NCBI GenBank assembly: GCA_022768655.1 | Contig: JALEQD010000010.1 | Span: 1 to 41,632, forward strand | Source: Anaeroplasma sp. | GTDB lineage: Bacteria; Bacillota_I; Bacilli_A; Acholeplasmatales; Anaeroplasmataceae | Direction: 5' to 3' | Length of the DNA: 41,632 nt | Shown here: in pieces, positions 27,722-38,200 of the stretch | Layout of the letters: each line of letters begins with the position of its first letter | Position numbering within the stretch: position 1 is the stretch's first letter | Translations under genes and position numbers: made by a program | The notes under the pieces: model-generated | What the model was told of the DNA's origin: nothing | Database searches by the model: none | What the model saw: the letters and a program-made list of their open reading frames with translations, nothing else

Positions 27722-27735
27722 TGTAAACGCTTACA
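27722..27735. promoter_or_regulatory. cre-type (CcpA / LacI-family) operator
   Basis: TGTAAACGCTTACA fits the cre consensus TGWAANCGNTNWCA at every position; 24 bp upstream of the pectate lyase ATG. Confidence 0.75.
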
Positions 27736-27746
27736 ATCATATCAAT

Positions 27747-27776
27747 TAAAAAACATAATTATAAAAATTATGCTTT
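27747..27776 (-). terminator. Terminator downstream of dnaN
   Basis: Minus strand CATAATTtttatAATTATGTTTTTT. Confidence 0.55.
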
Positions 27777-27794
27777 TAAAATAATATAAATAAA

Positions 27795-28934
27795 TTAATT
27801 CATTCTAACAGGTAAAATTAATTGTGTTAGATTAGCATCATTTTCACCTGTAATAACAAATGGTCTAATTTCACCTGATAAATTTAATGAAACCTCTGTA
27901 GACATAAAGCTACGCAATGCTTCTAATAAATATCTTGAGCTAAAGCCTATTGTTATTGGATTAGATGCTTCAACATTTGTTGGAATGATTTCTTCTTTTG
28001 CATCACCAATTGATGCATTAGTAGAAGATATTTCTATAATTCTATCCTTTTTAATTGATAATTTAATAATACTATATGTAATTTCTTTATCTCTTTCCTT
28101 ATCTCTTGGAGATAATAATGAAACACGTTCAACCGCATCAACTAATTCATCCTTATTGAATTTAATTATAATTGGGAATTCATTAGGAATTAATTTAGAT
28201 GTTGGTGGATAATTACCATCTAATAATCTTGTTTGGAATAAGACATTTTTATATTTAATTAATAATTTATTATTTGAAAAATATAATGATAATTCATCAT
28301 CATATAAATCTATTGCCTTTAAAAGCTCATCTAATGATTTATTTGGAATTGTAATATTAAAATCATTATAATCCTCAATTGAAATTATTTTTTGAGATAA
28401 TCTAAATGAATCTGTTGCGGTAGCAATTAATTTTCCACCTTCATTTTTAAAATTAACACCTGTTAGGATTGGCTTTTTTTCTGATGCTGCAGTAGCAAAA
28501 ACTGTTTCTTTTATTATTTTCTTTAATATTTGAGCATCAAGCTTTAATGGATTTTCTAAGCATACGAAATCTACATTAGGATAATCCATATAATCCATAA
28601 TATGTAATTTATATTCACCACGATCTGCTCTAATTACTAAAATTTTATCATCTATTAAGTATAAATTAACCTTTTTAGAATTAATTTTTCTAATTATTTC
28701 AATAAAAAATTTACCTGGAACTACAGTTTTACCTGGTTCTGTAATTTCTAATGAAACATCATTAATTAAAACCTCAACTGATATATCTGTATTTGATGAT
28801 GTTAAATATAAATCAGAATCTGTTGCTTCAAATTTTATTCCTGTTAGAATTGGCATTGGTGATTTAGCTGGTAAACCACGAGAAATAACATTTAAATTTT
28901 CAAGTAGTATTTCTCGATCAATTGTAATATTCAT
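27795..28934 (-). CDS. dnaN: DNA polymerase III beta sliding clamp
   Basis: MNITIDREILLENLNVISRGLPAKSPMPILTGIKFEA ... C-terminal TQLILPVRMN; follows dnaA. Confidence 0.97.
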   Translation of the reverse strand: MNITIDREILLENLNVISRGLPAKSPMPILTGIKFEATDSDLYLTSSNTDISVEVLINDVSLEITEPGKTVVPGKFFIEIIRKINSKKVNLYLIDDKILVIRADRGEYKLHIMDYMDYPNVDFVCLENPLKLDAQILKKIIKETVFATAASEKKPILTGVNFKNEGGKLIATATDSFRLSQKIISIEDYNDFNITIPNKSLDELLKAIDLYDDELSLYFSNNKLLIKYKNVLFQTRLLDGNYPPTSKLIPNEFPIIIKFNKDELVDAVERVSLLSPRDKERDKEITYSIIKLSIKKDRIIEISSTNASIGDAKEEIIPTNVEASNPITIGFSSRYLLEALRSFMSTEVSLNLSGEIRPFVITGENDANLTQLILPVRMN

Positions 28935-28970
28935 TGTGATTCCTCCATAAAAAAATTAAATAAATAATAT

Positions 28971-29076
28971 TTGTTATTATTATTAGTACTGTGGATATGT
29001 GGATAAGTCAAAAAAATGACTTAAATACTAGGATAATTATATCATAAATAATGTGGAAAAGAAATAATTATCCACT
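28971..29076. promoter_or_regulatory. oriC sub-region between dnaA and dnaN
   Basis: Overlapping DnaA boxes TGTGGATAT (28990) and TGTGGATAA (28998), TGTGGAAAA (29052), TTATCCACT (29068), and an adjacent (TTA)4 tract at 28974-28985. Confidence 0.8.
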
Positions 29077-29081
29077 TATTT

Positions 29082-30395
29082 CTATACTTTTTTTAGTATT
29101 GAATCTATTGCCATTTTTAATTGTTCGTTGTTTATTAAATCATTTTCCATTTTTTTACAGCCATTCATTATTGTAGTATGGTCTCTACCATTCAAAATAG
29201 ATCCTATTTTTGAATATGTAAGATTATAATGTGTTTTTAAAATATACATCGCAATATGTCTTGGTAATACATATTTTGCACTTCTTGAATTACCTAATAA
29301 ATCAACAACACTAATATTATACATATTAGCAATAATAGATAATGCATCCTCATAATTGTTATTAATTGATGGCTTTTTTGCTTTAATTAATATCTCTAAT
29401 GCCTCTATAGCCATTTTTAAATTAGGCTTTTGCTGATATACCTCTGATACCCATAAAACTCTTGTTAAAGCACCCTCTAGCTCACGAACATTATCTGTAA
29501 AATTTTCAGCAATATAGTTTAATACCTCATCATCAATTTGTATTTCAGATGATTCAGCTAATTTACGCTTTAAAATATTAATTCTTTGATTTAAATCAGG
29601 CTGCTTAATATCAACAGTAATTCCCATTTGGAATCTAGATGTTAAACGATCCATTATTCCATTAAGCTTAGATGCTGGACAATCAGATGTTATAACAATT
29701 TGTTTTTGTCTTGATATCATATCATTAAATAATTTGAAAAATTCCTGTTGTGATGATTTTCCCTTTTCTAGCATTTGTATATCATCGACTAAAAGTACAT
29801 CTAAATTCTCATATTTTTCTTCAAAAGCCTTTAAATTATTATCTCTTGTTGCTTTACCATAATCCTCTAAATATTCATTAGCCTGAACATATAATATTTT
29901 ATTATTAACATCAGAATCAGATATATAATTACCTATTGCCTGCATTAAATGAGTTTTTCCTAATCCTACACCACCAAAAATATATAATGGATTAACAAAT
30001 GTACCAGGATTATCACCAACCTTTAATGCTGTTAAATATCCTAAACGATTAGAATCGCCAACAACTAAAGATTCAAAAGTATAATTTTCATTTAAATTAC
30101 TTTTATTAAGTGTAGTAAATGCTGGTTTTGGTGTTTGAGTAATTTCATTTTCGCAAACAAATCTAAATTTAAGCTTTTTCTTTGTTAAAGAAGATAAAAT
30201 TTCTACAATATTTTTCGCATATAAAGAATTAATTTTAGTTTTTATAAATATACTAGGAGTAAGAACATAAATTATCCCATTTTCTTCTTTAATAACATGC
30301 TTAACATCAGAAAATGTATTATTAAAAGTTTCCTCTGAAAGATTATATGATAATTTATCTAATACCTTATTCCATAAATCTTGATATTCATTCAT
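29082..30395 (-). CDS. dnaA: Chromosomal replication initiator protein DnaA
   Basis: LYIFGGVGLGKTHLMQAIGNYI, VLLVDDIQML, LPRHIAMYILKTHYNLTYSKIGSILNGRDHTTIMNGCKKM. Confidence 0.98.
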   Translation of the reverse strand: MNEYQDLWNKVLDKLSYNLSEETFNNTFSDVKHVIKEENGIIYVLTPSIFIKTKINSLYAKNIVEILSSLTKKKLKFRFVCENEITQTPKPAFTTLNKSNLNENYTFESLVVGDSNRLGYLTALKVGDNPGTFVNPLYIFGGVGLGKTHLMQAIGNYISDSDVNNKILYVQANEYLEDYGKATRDNNLKAFEEKYENLDVLLVDDIQMLEKGKSSQQEFFKLFNDMISRQKQIVITSDCPASKLNGIMDRLTSRFQMGITVDIKQPDLNQRINILKRKLAESSEIQIDDEVLNYIAENFTDNVRELEGALTRVLWVSEVYQQKPNLKMAIEALEILIKAKKPSINNNYEDALSIIANMYNISVVDLLGNSRSAKYVLPRHIAMYILKTHYNLTYSKIGSILNGRDHTTIMNGCKKMENDLINNEQLKMAIDSILKKV

Positions 30396-30440
30396 AAGTT
30401 ACACCTACAATTCTACATAAATATATCATAAAAAAATACT

Positions 30441-30700
30441 TTATCAACAAAAAGTTTTCCACCAAAAATGTGGATAACTTTTTTACTACACATGGTAAAA
30501 AAAACACAAAAATGTGGATAACTTCGTCAAAAAAAGGCTTAATAACAAGTTTTTTTGAAAAAAATAACAAATTCACTTGTGGAAAAAAATGTTGTTTTTT
30601 TATCCACATTTTACACAATAATACAAAAAAAATATTTAAAAATATAATAAAAAAATATCTTCTTATATATTAAACTTATTTAAAATTAAAAAAAAGTAAA
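30441..30700. promoter_or_regulatory. oriC sub-region upstream of dnaA
   Basis: TGTGGATAA at 30469 and 30513, TTATCCACA at 30600, variants TTATCAACA (30441) and TGTGGAAAA (30578), followed by a very AT-rich stretch. Confidence 0.85.
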
Positions 30701-30853
30701 GAAACAAGCTTATTATTAATTTTTTAGCAGCTAATAAAAGTGGTAATGAATTTAAGTTGAATAAAATAAAAAGGGAAGATTTTCACCTTCCGTTTTCTCA
30801 ATTATTTTCTTTTTTTTCTTTTAATTCTTTAATTTCATTTTACCTTAAATCTA

Positions 30854-31672
30854 TTATATTGTATAACACAAGCAATGATAAATGTCATTGCTTAATTCTT
30901 TTTCAAGAAGCTTTAATTCCTCATCAGTTGGTTCTAAAATATACATTGTAGGACCACTACCACTAATAAATACTTTATGATTTTTGGAAAGACTTTCATA
31001 AAGATTATTTAATTCTTTTGATATTGATAATGAACTTTTATTCAAATCATTAAAAATATTATCCTTTAATAATTTTAAATCATTATTAGCTAATGCTTTT
31101 TTAATATTATTTATTTTATCTAGCTTTGAAATATTATCATATATATAATTTTGATATACAGCCTTTGTTGATAAGCCTATTTGAGGTTTAATTAAATAAA
31201 CTTTAATTTTTGGAGTGTCAAAATCAAATGGATGAATTATTTCTCCTCTATTTGTACATAATGCTGCCTTATTCCTAATAAAAAATGGTACATCACTACC
31301 AATTAATGCTGCAATTTTTTCTAATTCATCAATTGAAGCATTTACATTATATAATTCATTTAATCCTTTAATTACAAAAGCAGCATCAGTAGATCCTCCT
31401 GCAAGTCCTGCAGCCATTGGAATATTTTTTTCTAATGTAATTTTGACACCGCCATTAATATTAAAATATGATATAAATTCCTTTGCTGCTTTAACACATA
31501 TATTATTTTCTATTTTATCATCAGCTACATAAATATCATTATCAAATTCTAATGTTAATTTATCATATATACTAATAGGTATCATAATATTATTTACTTG
31601 ATGATAACCATCCTTTTCTTCCATAACCTCTAAAGCTAAATTAATTTTAGCATTTGCATATAATTCAACCAT
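30854..31672 (-). CDS. ispE: 4-diphosphocytidyl-2-C-methyl-D-erythritol kinase
   Basis: AYAKINLALEV-type GHMP kinase start, NIPMAAGLAGGSTDAAFVIKGLNEL, SGSGPTMY. Confidence 0.94.
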   Translation of the reverse strand: MVELYANAKINLALEVMEEKDGYHQVNNIMIPISIYDKLTLEFDNDIYVADDKIENNICVKAAKEFISYFNINGGVKITLEKNIPMAAGLAGGSTDAAFVIKGLNELYNVNASIDELEKIAALIGSDVPFFIRNKAALCTNRGEIIHPFDFDTPKIKVYLIKPQIGLSTKAVYQNYIYDNISKLDKINNIKKALANNDLKLLKDNIFNDLNKSSLSISKELNNLYESLSKNHKVFISGSGPTMYILEPTDEELKLLEKELSNDIYHCLCYTI

Positions 31673-31683
31673 TTTTATACCTC

Positions 31684-32451
31684 TTATTTTACTAATAATC
31701 TCATTTTTCCATAGGTTTCTATACCACCAATTCCACCTTTTTTCATTTTTGAAAATGAATATACATTTTGTATATCAATTATTCTGTCAAATGGTGTAAT
31801 TGCCGCAAGAATTGCTACTATTGCAGGATCATATGCTTCTATATTTTTTCTATCAATAGAAGATGCAAAATTAGCACCTGATGCGATTAAAGCTTCAAAA
31901 TTACTTCCACAAGCACCAGCATATACGCATATATCATCTAAGGAATAATATTCTCTAATTTTAATTACTGCCTTCATAAAATTAAGACTATTTCTATAAT
32001 TATTTAAATCATATTTATCCTTTTTGTTATATGAATCATGTCCAGTTAATACAACAATATTAGGTCTATATTTTTGAATTAAAGAAATAATATCCTTATA
32101 AATATTTTCTTCTTGGATAATAATTCCTTGAGCATATAAATTTAATGATTTATATAAATTTAAGCATTTATCTAAATATTCATTATCACTATCAATATGT
32201 AATATTTTTCCTGTGATATGAGAAATTTTATCCTTATAGCTATCAATTATTTTTTTCTGATATTTTCTATCAGCCTCTTCATATTGTGTTAATTCCTCAT
32301 TTTTAATTTCTATTAAATCTGTTATTGGACTATCAGCAATTAATCTAATATATTTTCCTTGTAATATAGCAATATTATCCTTTATATCAATAATAGTAAA
32401 AACAATATCACAATTATATGAAATTCTTCCAACAGTATTTCCGATATTCAT
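31684..32451 (-). CDS. yabG: Sporulation-specific peptidase YabG
   Basis: PNIVVLTGHDSYNKKDKYDLNNYRNSLNFMKAVIKIREYYSLDDICVYAGACGSNFEALIASGANFASSIDRKNIEAYDPAIVA; adjacent to ksgA as in B. subtilis. Likely ATG start at 32451. Confidence 0.92.
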   Translation of the reverse strand: MNIGNTVGRISYNCDIVFTIIDIKDNIAILQGKYIRLIADSPITDLIEIKNEELTQYEEADRKYQKKIIDSYKDKISHITGKILHIDSDNEYLDKCLNLYKSLNLYAQGIIIQEENIYKDIISLIQKYRPNIVVLTGHDSYNKKDKYDLNNYRNSLNFMKAVIKIREYYSLDDICVYAGACGSNFEALIASGANFASSIDRKNIEAYDPAIVAILAAITPFDRIIDIQNVYSFSKMKKGGIGGIETYGKMRLLVK

Positions 32452-32488
32452 AACAATCACCAATTTATTTTATGAATTTTAAAATAAA

Positions 32489-33355
32489 TTATGATTGTTG
32501 TTCATTAGATAAATAATCTGATAATTTTATAAAATCATCAATTGATAATTCCTCTGATCTAACATTAATTTTTATATTATTATCAGTTAAATATTTTATA
32601 ATCTTATTTTTTTCATATTTATTAGATAAATTATTAACTAATGTTTTTCTTCTTTGGGAAAAACATTCTTTTATTAATTCAAAGAAAAAAATTTCATTTT
32701 TCACATTATATTTTTTTTCATCATATATATCTAATCTAACAACAGCACTATCAACATTTGGTGCAGGTATAAATACTGTTCTTGGAACATTACATACCTT
32801 TGTTGCAAAACAACGATACTGTATCGCAATTGATAATGCATTATAATCCTTTGTTCTTGGTTTTCCACAAATGCGTAATGCAACCTCAAGCTGCATCATC
32901 ATTACCAATCTTTTTATTTTGTTAGTTGTTGTTAATAATTTAAATATAATAGGAGTAGTAATGTAATATGGTAAATTGGCAACAACATATACATTTTCAT
33001 AATCTTTCAAATATGTATCAATATCATTATCAATATTTACTTCTAATATATCCTTATTTAATATTTTATAATTAGAAAAAGAAGAAAGATTATTTTCTAA
33101 TACTGGAATTAAATCCTTATCTATTTCATAACATAAAACAAAACCAGCCACATCACATAATCTTTCTGTTAGACTTCCTAAACCAGGACCAATTTCTATT
33201 ACAGCATCATTTTTTGTTATAGAAGCACTATCAACAATAGAGGTTAATATGTTTTGATCGGTTAAAAAATTTTGACCAAATTTTTTCTTAGCTTGTAAAT
33301 TATTATCCTGAAGTGCTTTATTAACAAAAGCCTGATTACCTATTTTAGCTGACAT
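32489..33355 (-). CDS. rsmA: 16S rRNA dimethyladenosine transferase
   Basis: KKFGQNFLTDQNILTSIVDSASITKNDAVIEIGPGLGSLTERL, VVANLPYYITTPI, SQRRKTLVNNL. Confidence 0.96.
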   Translation of the reverse strand: MSAKIGNQAFVNKALQDNNLQAKKKFGQNFLTDQNILTSIVDSASITKNDAVIEIGPGLGSLTERLCDVAGFVLCYEIDKDLIPVLENNLSSFSNYKILNKDILEVNIDNDIDTYLKDYENVYVVANLPYYITTPIIFKLLTTTNKIKRLVMMMQLEVALRICGKPRTKDYNALSIAIQYRCFATKVCNVPRTVFIPAPNVDSAVVRLDIYDEKKYNVKNEIFFFELIKECFSQRRKTLVNNLSNKYEKNKIIKYLTDNNIKINVRSEELSIDDFIKLSDYLSNEQQS

Positions 33356-33873
33356 AATAATTCCTCTATATCCTTTCTATTTTTATTAATTAAATTAATC
33401 CTTTTTAAAAAGGTTTTAGCATTTGGCTTTCCAATATTTAATATATTAGATAGCTTATCTCTTAAAGTTGCACTATTTTTACTACCAATTAAACCTAAAT
33501 CATACATATCCTTTAAAAAAAATGTTTCTTCTAATACTTGATTAGAATATACATTTTTTAATGAATCATAAATTGATTGTTTAGATGCATGCTCAATTCC
33601 AACCTTTTTCTTATTGTTACTGATACATTCATTTTTTCTTAAAAATGCATGCTTACAGCTTGGAACGGCCTGTGAAATAATAGTTCTGATTCTTTCACCT
33701 GGACTATCAGGATCAGTAAATATAATAATATTATTTGCCTTTGATAATTCCTTTATACAATTAATAGTATTATTACTTATTTCACTTCCATTTGTAATAA
33801 TACATGAAGCATCTGGAAAAACCTCTTTTACCTTTGCTTCATCATGTATTCCTTCAACTACAATAATATCCAT
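33340..33873 (-). CDS. rnmV: Ribonuclease M5 (TOPRIM)
   Basis: IIVVEGIHDEAKVKEVFPDASCIITNGSEI, IIFTDPDSPGERIR; overlaps the ksgA start. Confidence 0.93.
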   Translation of the reverse strand: MDIIVVEGIHDEAKVKEVFPDASCIITNGSEISNNTINCIKELSKANNIIIFTDPDSPGERIRTIISQAVPSCKHAFLRKNECISNNKKKVGIEHASKQSIYDSLKNVYSNQVLEETFFLKDMYDLGLIGSKNSATLRDKLSNILNIGKPNAKTFLKRINLINKNRKDIEELLCQLK

Positions 33874-33878
33874 ATTAT

Positions 33879-35093
33879 TTAATCCTCTTCAAAGTAATAG
33901 ATTCTTTCTATCATTTTATAGCTTGATAATGATAAGCTTTTAATAATTGGAGAATATTTATCTAATGATTTAATTGAACCATCTGGTAATAAAACCTTAA
34001 TATCCATAATATCTGTTTTTTTACTGTGAGAATATGCAACCTGAGATACTACAGTATTCTTATAATAATATTTACCATTAGGATTATCATATTTTTTAGC
34101 AAGATTATCTAAAAAATTTGGATCAGGATCATTTGCTAATTCTACAAATTTAAATAAATGTCTATTTTCAAACGCAGTTGCAAGTGTTTTTAATACATGA
34201 TCATTAGATTTTGTTAATTGTTTTATAAAGCCATTAACATATGCATCATCTAAATTAATATATTCTAAAATATCATTACAACCATTTAAAACATTAATAA
34301 AAGAAGATATATTAGCATCAATTTCAATATTTTCCTTTACTAAATCCTTAATTCTATTGTATATTCCTTCTAATAAGCATTCATACGCTCTAGCAACAGG
34401 ATGATAATAAACCTGGAAATACATATGATATCTACTCATCAAATATGATTCAATAGAATGTACTCCACTTGCACGAACTAGTAATTTATTATCTACCATT
34501 TTCATACTTCTTAATATTCTAAAATAATCAATATGTCCGTATGCTGCCCCAGTAAAATATGCATCTCTTGATAAATAATCCATTCTATCAACATCTAATT
34601 GTGATGATACTAATGATTCAATTAAAGGAAATTTACCATCATGACTAATAACAGATGCAATATCATCAGCAAGTGTATCTGATATTGATAATATTTTATT
34701 AACACTAGATTTTTCTGATTTAATAATATTAACAGTCATTTCCTCATGATTTTTTTCAATAACATGCTCAAAAGCATGACTATATGGACCATGTCCTATA
34801 TCATGAAGTAGTGCAGAGCATAAAAACACCAGTTTTTCATATTCTGATATTTCATTCATTCCTTCTACATTTATCAAAACCAAATTAGCCATTTGATAAA
34901 CACCTAATGAATGTGTAAATCTTGAATGCTCAGCAGTTTGAAATACCATACTAACACCAGATAATTGACGAATTCTACGTAATCTTTGTACTTCCTTTGA
35001 ATCAATTAAATCACTTATTAATTTGTAATCAACTGTTATATATCCATAAAGTGGATCACGAAAAACCTTTGTTCTTTCTAATTTAGTAAACAT
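33879..35093 (-). CDS. HD-domain phosphohydrolase (YwfO/dGTPase-like)
   Basis: EVQRLRRIRQLSGVSMVFQTAEHSRFTHSLGVYQMA, LLHDIGHGPYSHAFEHV, SQLDVDRMDYLSRDAYFTGA. Confidence 0.92.
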   Translation of the reverse strand: MFTKLERTKVFRDPLYGYITVDYKLISDLIDSKEVQRLRRIRQLSGVSMVFQTAEHSRFTHSLGVYQMANLVLINVEGMNEISEYEKLVFLCSALLHDIGHGPYSHAFEHVIEKNHEEMTVNIIKSEKSSVNKILSISDTLADDIASVISHDGKFPLIESLVSSQLDVDRMDYLSRDAYFTGAAYGHIDYFRILRSMKMVDNKLLVRASGVHSIESYLMSRYHMYFQVYYHPVARAYECLLEGIYNRIKDLVKENIEIDANISSFINVLNGCNDILEYINLDDAYVNGFIKQLTKSNDHVLKTLATAFENRHLFKFVELANDPDPNFLDNLAKKYDNPNGKYYYKNTVVSQVAYSHSKKTDIMDIKVLLPDGSIKSLDKYSPIIKSLSLSSYKMIERIYYFEED

Positions 35094-35188
35094 TTAATCA
35101 CCTGCTTAAAATATCATTAATTAAATTATATATTATTATTTATCATTTTTAAATCATTTATATTTTTTTCTTAATTATAAAAAAAGTA

Positions 35189-35197
35189 TGCTATAAT
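35189..35197 (+). promoter_or_regulatory. Extended -10 promoter for the giant pectinolytic lipoprotein
   Basis: TGCTATAAT, with a TTCTTA-like -35 element upstream. Confidence 0.5.
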
Positions 35198-35222
35198 TGT
35201 AAAAAAAAGAAATCAAAGAAAA

Positions 35223-38200
35223 ATGGTGATACATATGAAAATTATAAAAAAATTATTACTTATACTTCCAATTTTTAGCTTAGCATTTATAACATCATGT
35301 GGTGAAAATGATAATCCAAACAATAATCAAATAGAAAAAGAAGAATATTCTATTGATTTTGTTGTTAATGGAATTACTATTAATAATATTAAAGTAAAAG
35401 AAGGTAATGCAATTACATTACCAAATGAGCCTAATATAACAGGTTATACTTTTGATGGTTGGTTTTTAGATCAGGAATTTAAAAATAAATTACCTGATAA
35501 TTATATTCCTAATGGTAATATCACTATTTATGGTAAAACAACACCAATTGAAAAAGAAATTACAATTACGTTTGTTGCTGATACAACATCAACAGTAAAA
35601 ATTAAAGCAAATAGTAAGGTAGTAGAGCCAGAAGCTCCAACAAAGGAAGGATATACCTTCGATGGCTGGTATTTGAATAATTCATCAAAAAAATTTAATT
35701 TTGATACTATTATTACTGATAATATGACTTTGTATGCTAAATTTACAATAAATGAATATACTGTTTCATTTAACACATTTAGTGAAAGCACAATAGAAAG
35801 TAAAACAGTAAAATACAATACAACAATTAAAGCACCTACTGCGCCAACAAAGGAAGGCTATATCTTTGATGGCTGGTATAGTGATGAAAATTTTGTGAAT
35901 AAATTTAATTTTAATACACCAATTACAGCAAATACTACCTTGTATGCTAAATGGAATGCTTTACAATTTAATGTTACATTTAATACAAATGGTGGTAATA
36001 CAATTAATCCATTAGTTGTAGATTATAATACTGTATTAAATTCATTAGAGGTACCAACAAAGAAAGGCTATACCTTTGAAGGTTGGTATACTAATTCTAG
36101 CTTAACATCAAAATATAATAATACACCAATTACAGTAAATATCACATTATATGCAAAATGGAAAATAAATGAATATACTGTTTCATTTAATGTAAATGGT
36201 AATATCACAACACAAAAGGTAAATTACAATCAAAAAGTAACTAAACCTACTGATCCAAGCATAACAAATGGTAATTTTGCTGGTTGGTATACAGATAATA
36301 CTTATAATACATTATTTAATTTTGATACACTAATTACAGCAAATATCACATTATATGCAAAAATAAGTACAAACCCTATCGCAACATTTTATGTTGATAA
36401 TGCAATTTATGATTATGTTGAGGCTGATAGTAACAATAAAATATTAAAGCCAACTGATCCAACAAAAACAGGTTATACATTTATTAATTGGTATAAAGAA
36501 TCTACATTAACAAATGTCTTTAATTTTAATGAAGCAATATCTAATAATATTACTTTATATGCAAAATTTGGAATTAACACATATACTGTAACATTTAATA
36601 ATGATGGTAATATTACAACTCAAGAAATAGATTATAATCAAAAAGCAGTAAAACCAAATAATCCTTCTAAGGAGCATTATGATTTTATTGGCTGGTATTT
36701 AGATAATTCAACAAATGAATTTAATTTTAATACACCAATTATAGAAAATATTACTTTATATGCTAAATATACACTAAGTAAATATACTGTAACATTTAAT
36801 GTAAATGGTGGTTCTTTAGTTCAAAATCAGCAAATTGAATATAATAAGCTAGCAAATGAGGTTACAACAACAAAACAGCATTATACATTTGAAGGCTGGT
36901 ATACTGATTCTAGCCTAACAAATAAATTTATTTTTACTACTCCAATTACTGAAAATATTACATTATATGCAAAATGGGTAGAAAATAATAAATATACTAT
37001 TACATTTATTACTGATGATGTAACATATTTAACTACAACAGTTTATGAAAATGAGCTTTTAACAAAGCCAGCTAATCCTACAAAGGATGATTTATCATTT
37101 GAAGGCTGGTATACTGATTCTAGCTTAACAACTAAGTATGATTTTACAGAACCAGTTACAGAAGGCTTTAGCTTATATGCAAAATTTATTGAAACTCCAT
37201 TTACTGTTACAAATAATGGTGGTTATAATGAAGGAGCATATGTAGAATTTGAACTATTACCAGCATCAAATGTATCAAATTATAAAGTTTCATATAAAAA
37301 ATCAACTGATTCTAGCTACACACAAATTGATTCTAATTTAATTAGATTAATCGATACAACAACAGTAAGAGCTGATATCTTAGGCTTAAGTAAGGGTACA
37401 TATTCAATTAAAATTGAAACTACAGGAATAAGTACAAAAATTGAAGCCTATGTTAATAACATTAGTGTATCTGAAAACGATCGTTCAGGCTATGCTCATT
37501 TTAATAATTTAACTGGTGTTGGTGGTTATAACAATGATGGTACAGTAAAATCAAATGCACAAATAGTATATGTTAGTGAAGAAAATAAAAATACAGTTCA
37601 ATGTGTTATTGGAAGTAAAACATATACTGGTATTTCTGCGATATTACAAGCACAAAAAAATAATTCTAATCCATTAATCATTAGAATTATTGGTACTGTA
37701 TCTGCCGCAACATGGAATAAAATTGATTATAAAACAACATCAACAACACAAATCACACCTGATAAGGTAATAGGAAGTAATGGTAAAGCATTATCACTTA
37801 AAAATTACACAGAAGAAGAAATAATAAGTGGTGGATTTAATACATTAAATACCACAAAATATTCAAAATTAAATGGTTTATCAAATCGAATTAAATATGA
37901 TTCTTCAAAAAAAGAATTTGATTCATATTACAATATGCTTGATGTATCATCAGCTAAAAACGTAACAATTGAGGGTGTTGGTACAGATGCGACATTATTT
38001 CAATGGGGAATAACTTGGAAATCATGTCAATCAATTGAAGTAAGAAATCTAACATTTAATGATTATACAGAGGATGCTTGTAGCTTTGAGGGTGGATCAA
38101 GTGAAAACACTGAATCATTATCTAATTTCACATCAAAATATTATTGGGTACATAATAATACATTCAATTTAGGTGTAAATTATTGGGATGTATGTAATGA

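Noticed and set aside
25346-28212. ORFs on the + strand opposite the pectate lyase and dnaN (25346, 26947, 27985)
   Set aside because: Antisense shadow ORFs without RBS or domain features.
30388-30951. ORFs at 30388..30618(-), 30470..30673(+) and 30757..30951(+)
   Set aside because: They cover the DnaA-box/AT-rich origin region and the ispE 3' end; low-complexity Phe/Lys/Ile-rich translations consistent with non-coding DNA.
33614-35818. ORFs 33614..33943(+) and 35528..35818(-)
   Set aside because: Antisense to rnmV/HD and to the InlB-repeat gene; no independent support.
35340-37190. Repeat array considered as CRISPR or non-coding tandem repeat
   Set aside because: The repeats are in frame, diverged at codon level and encode InlB-type protein repeats; no uniform spacers.
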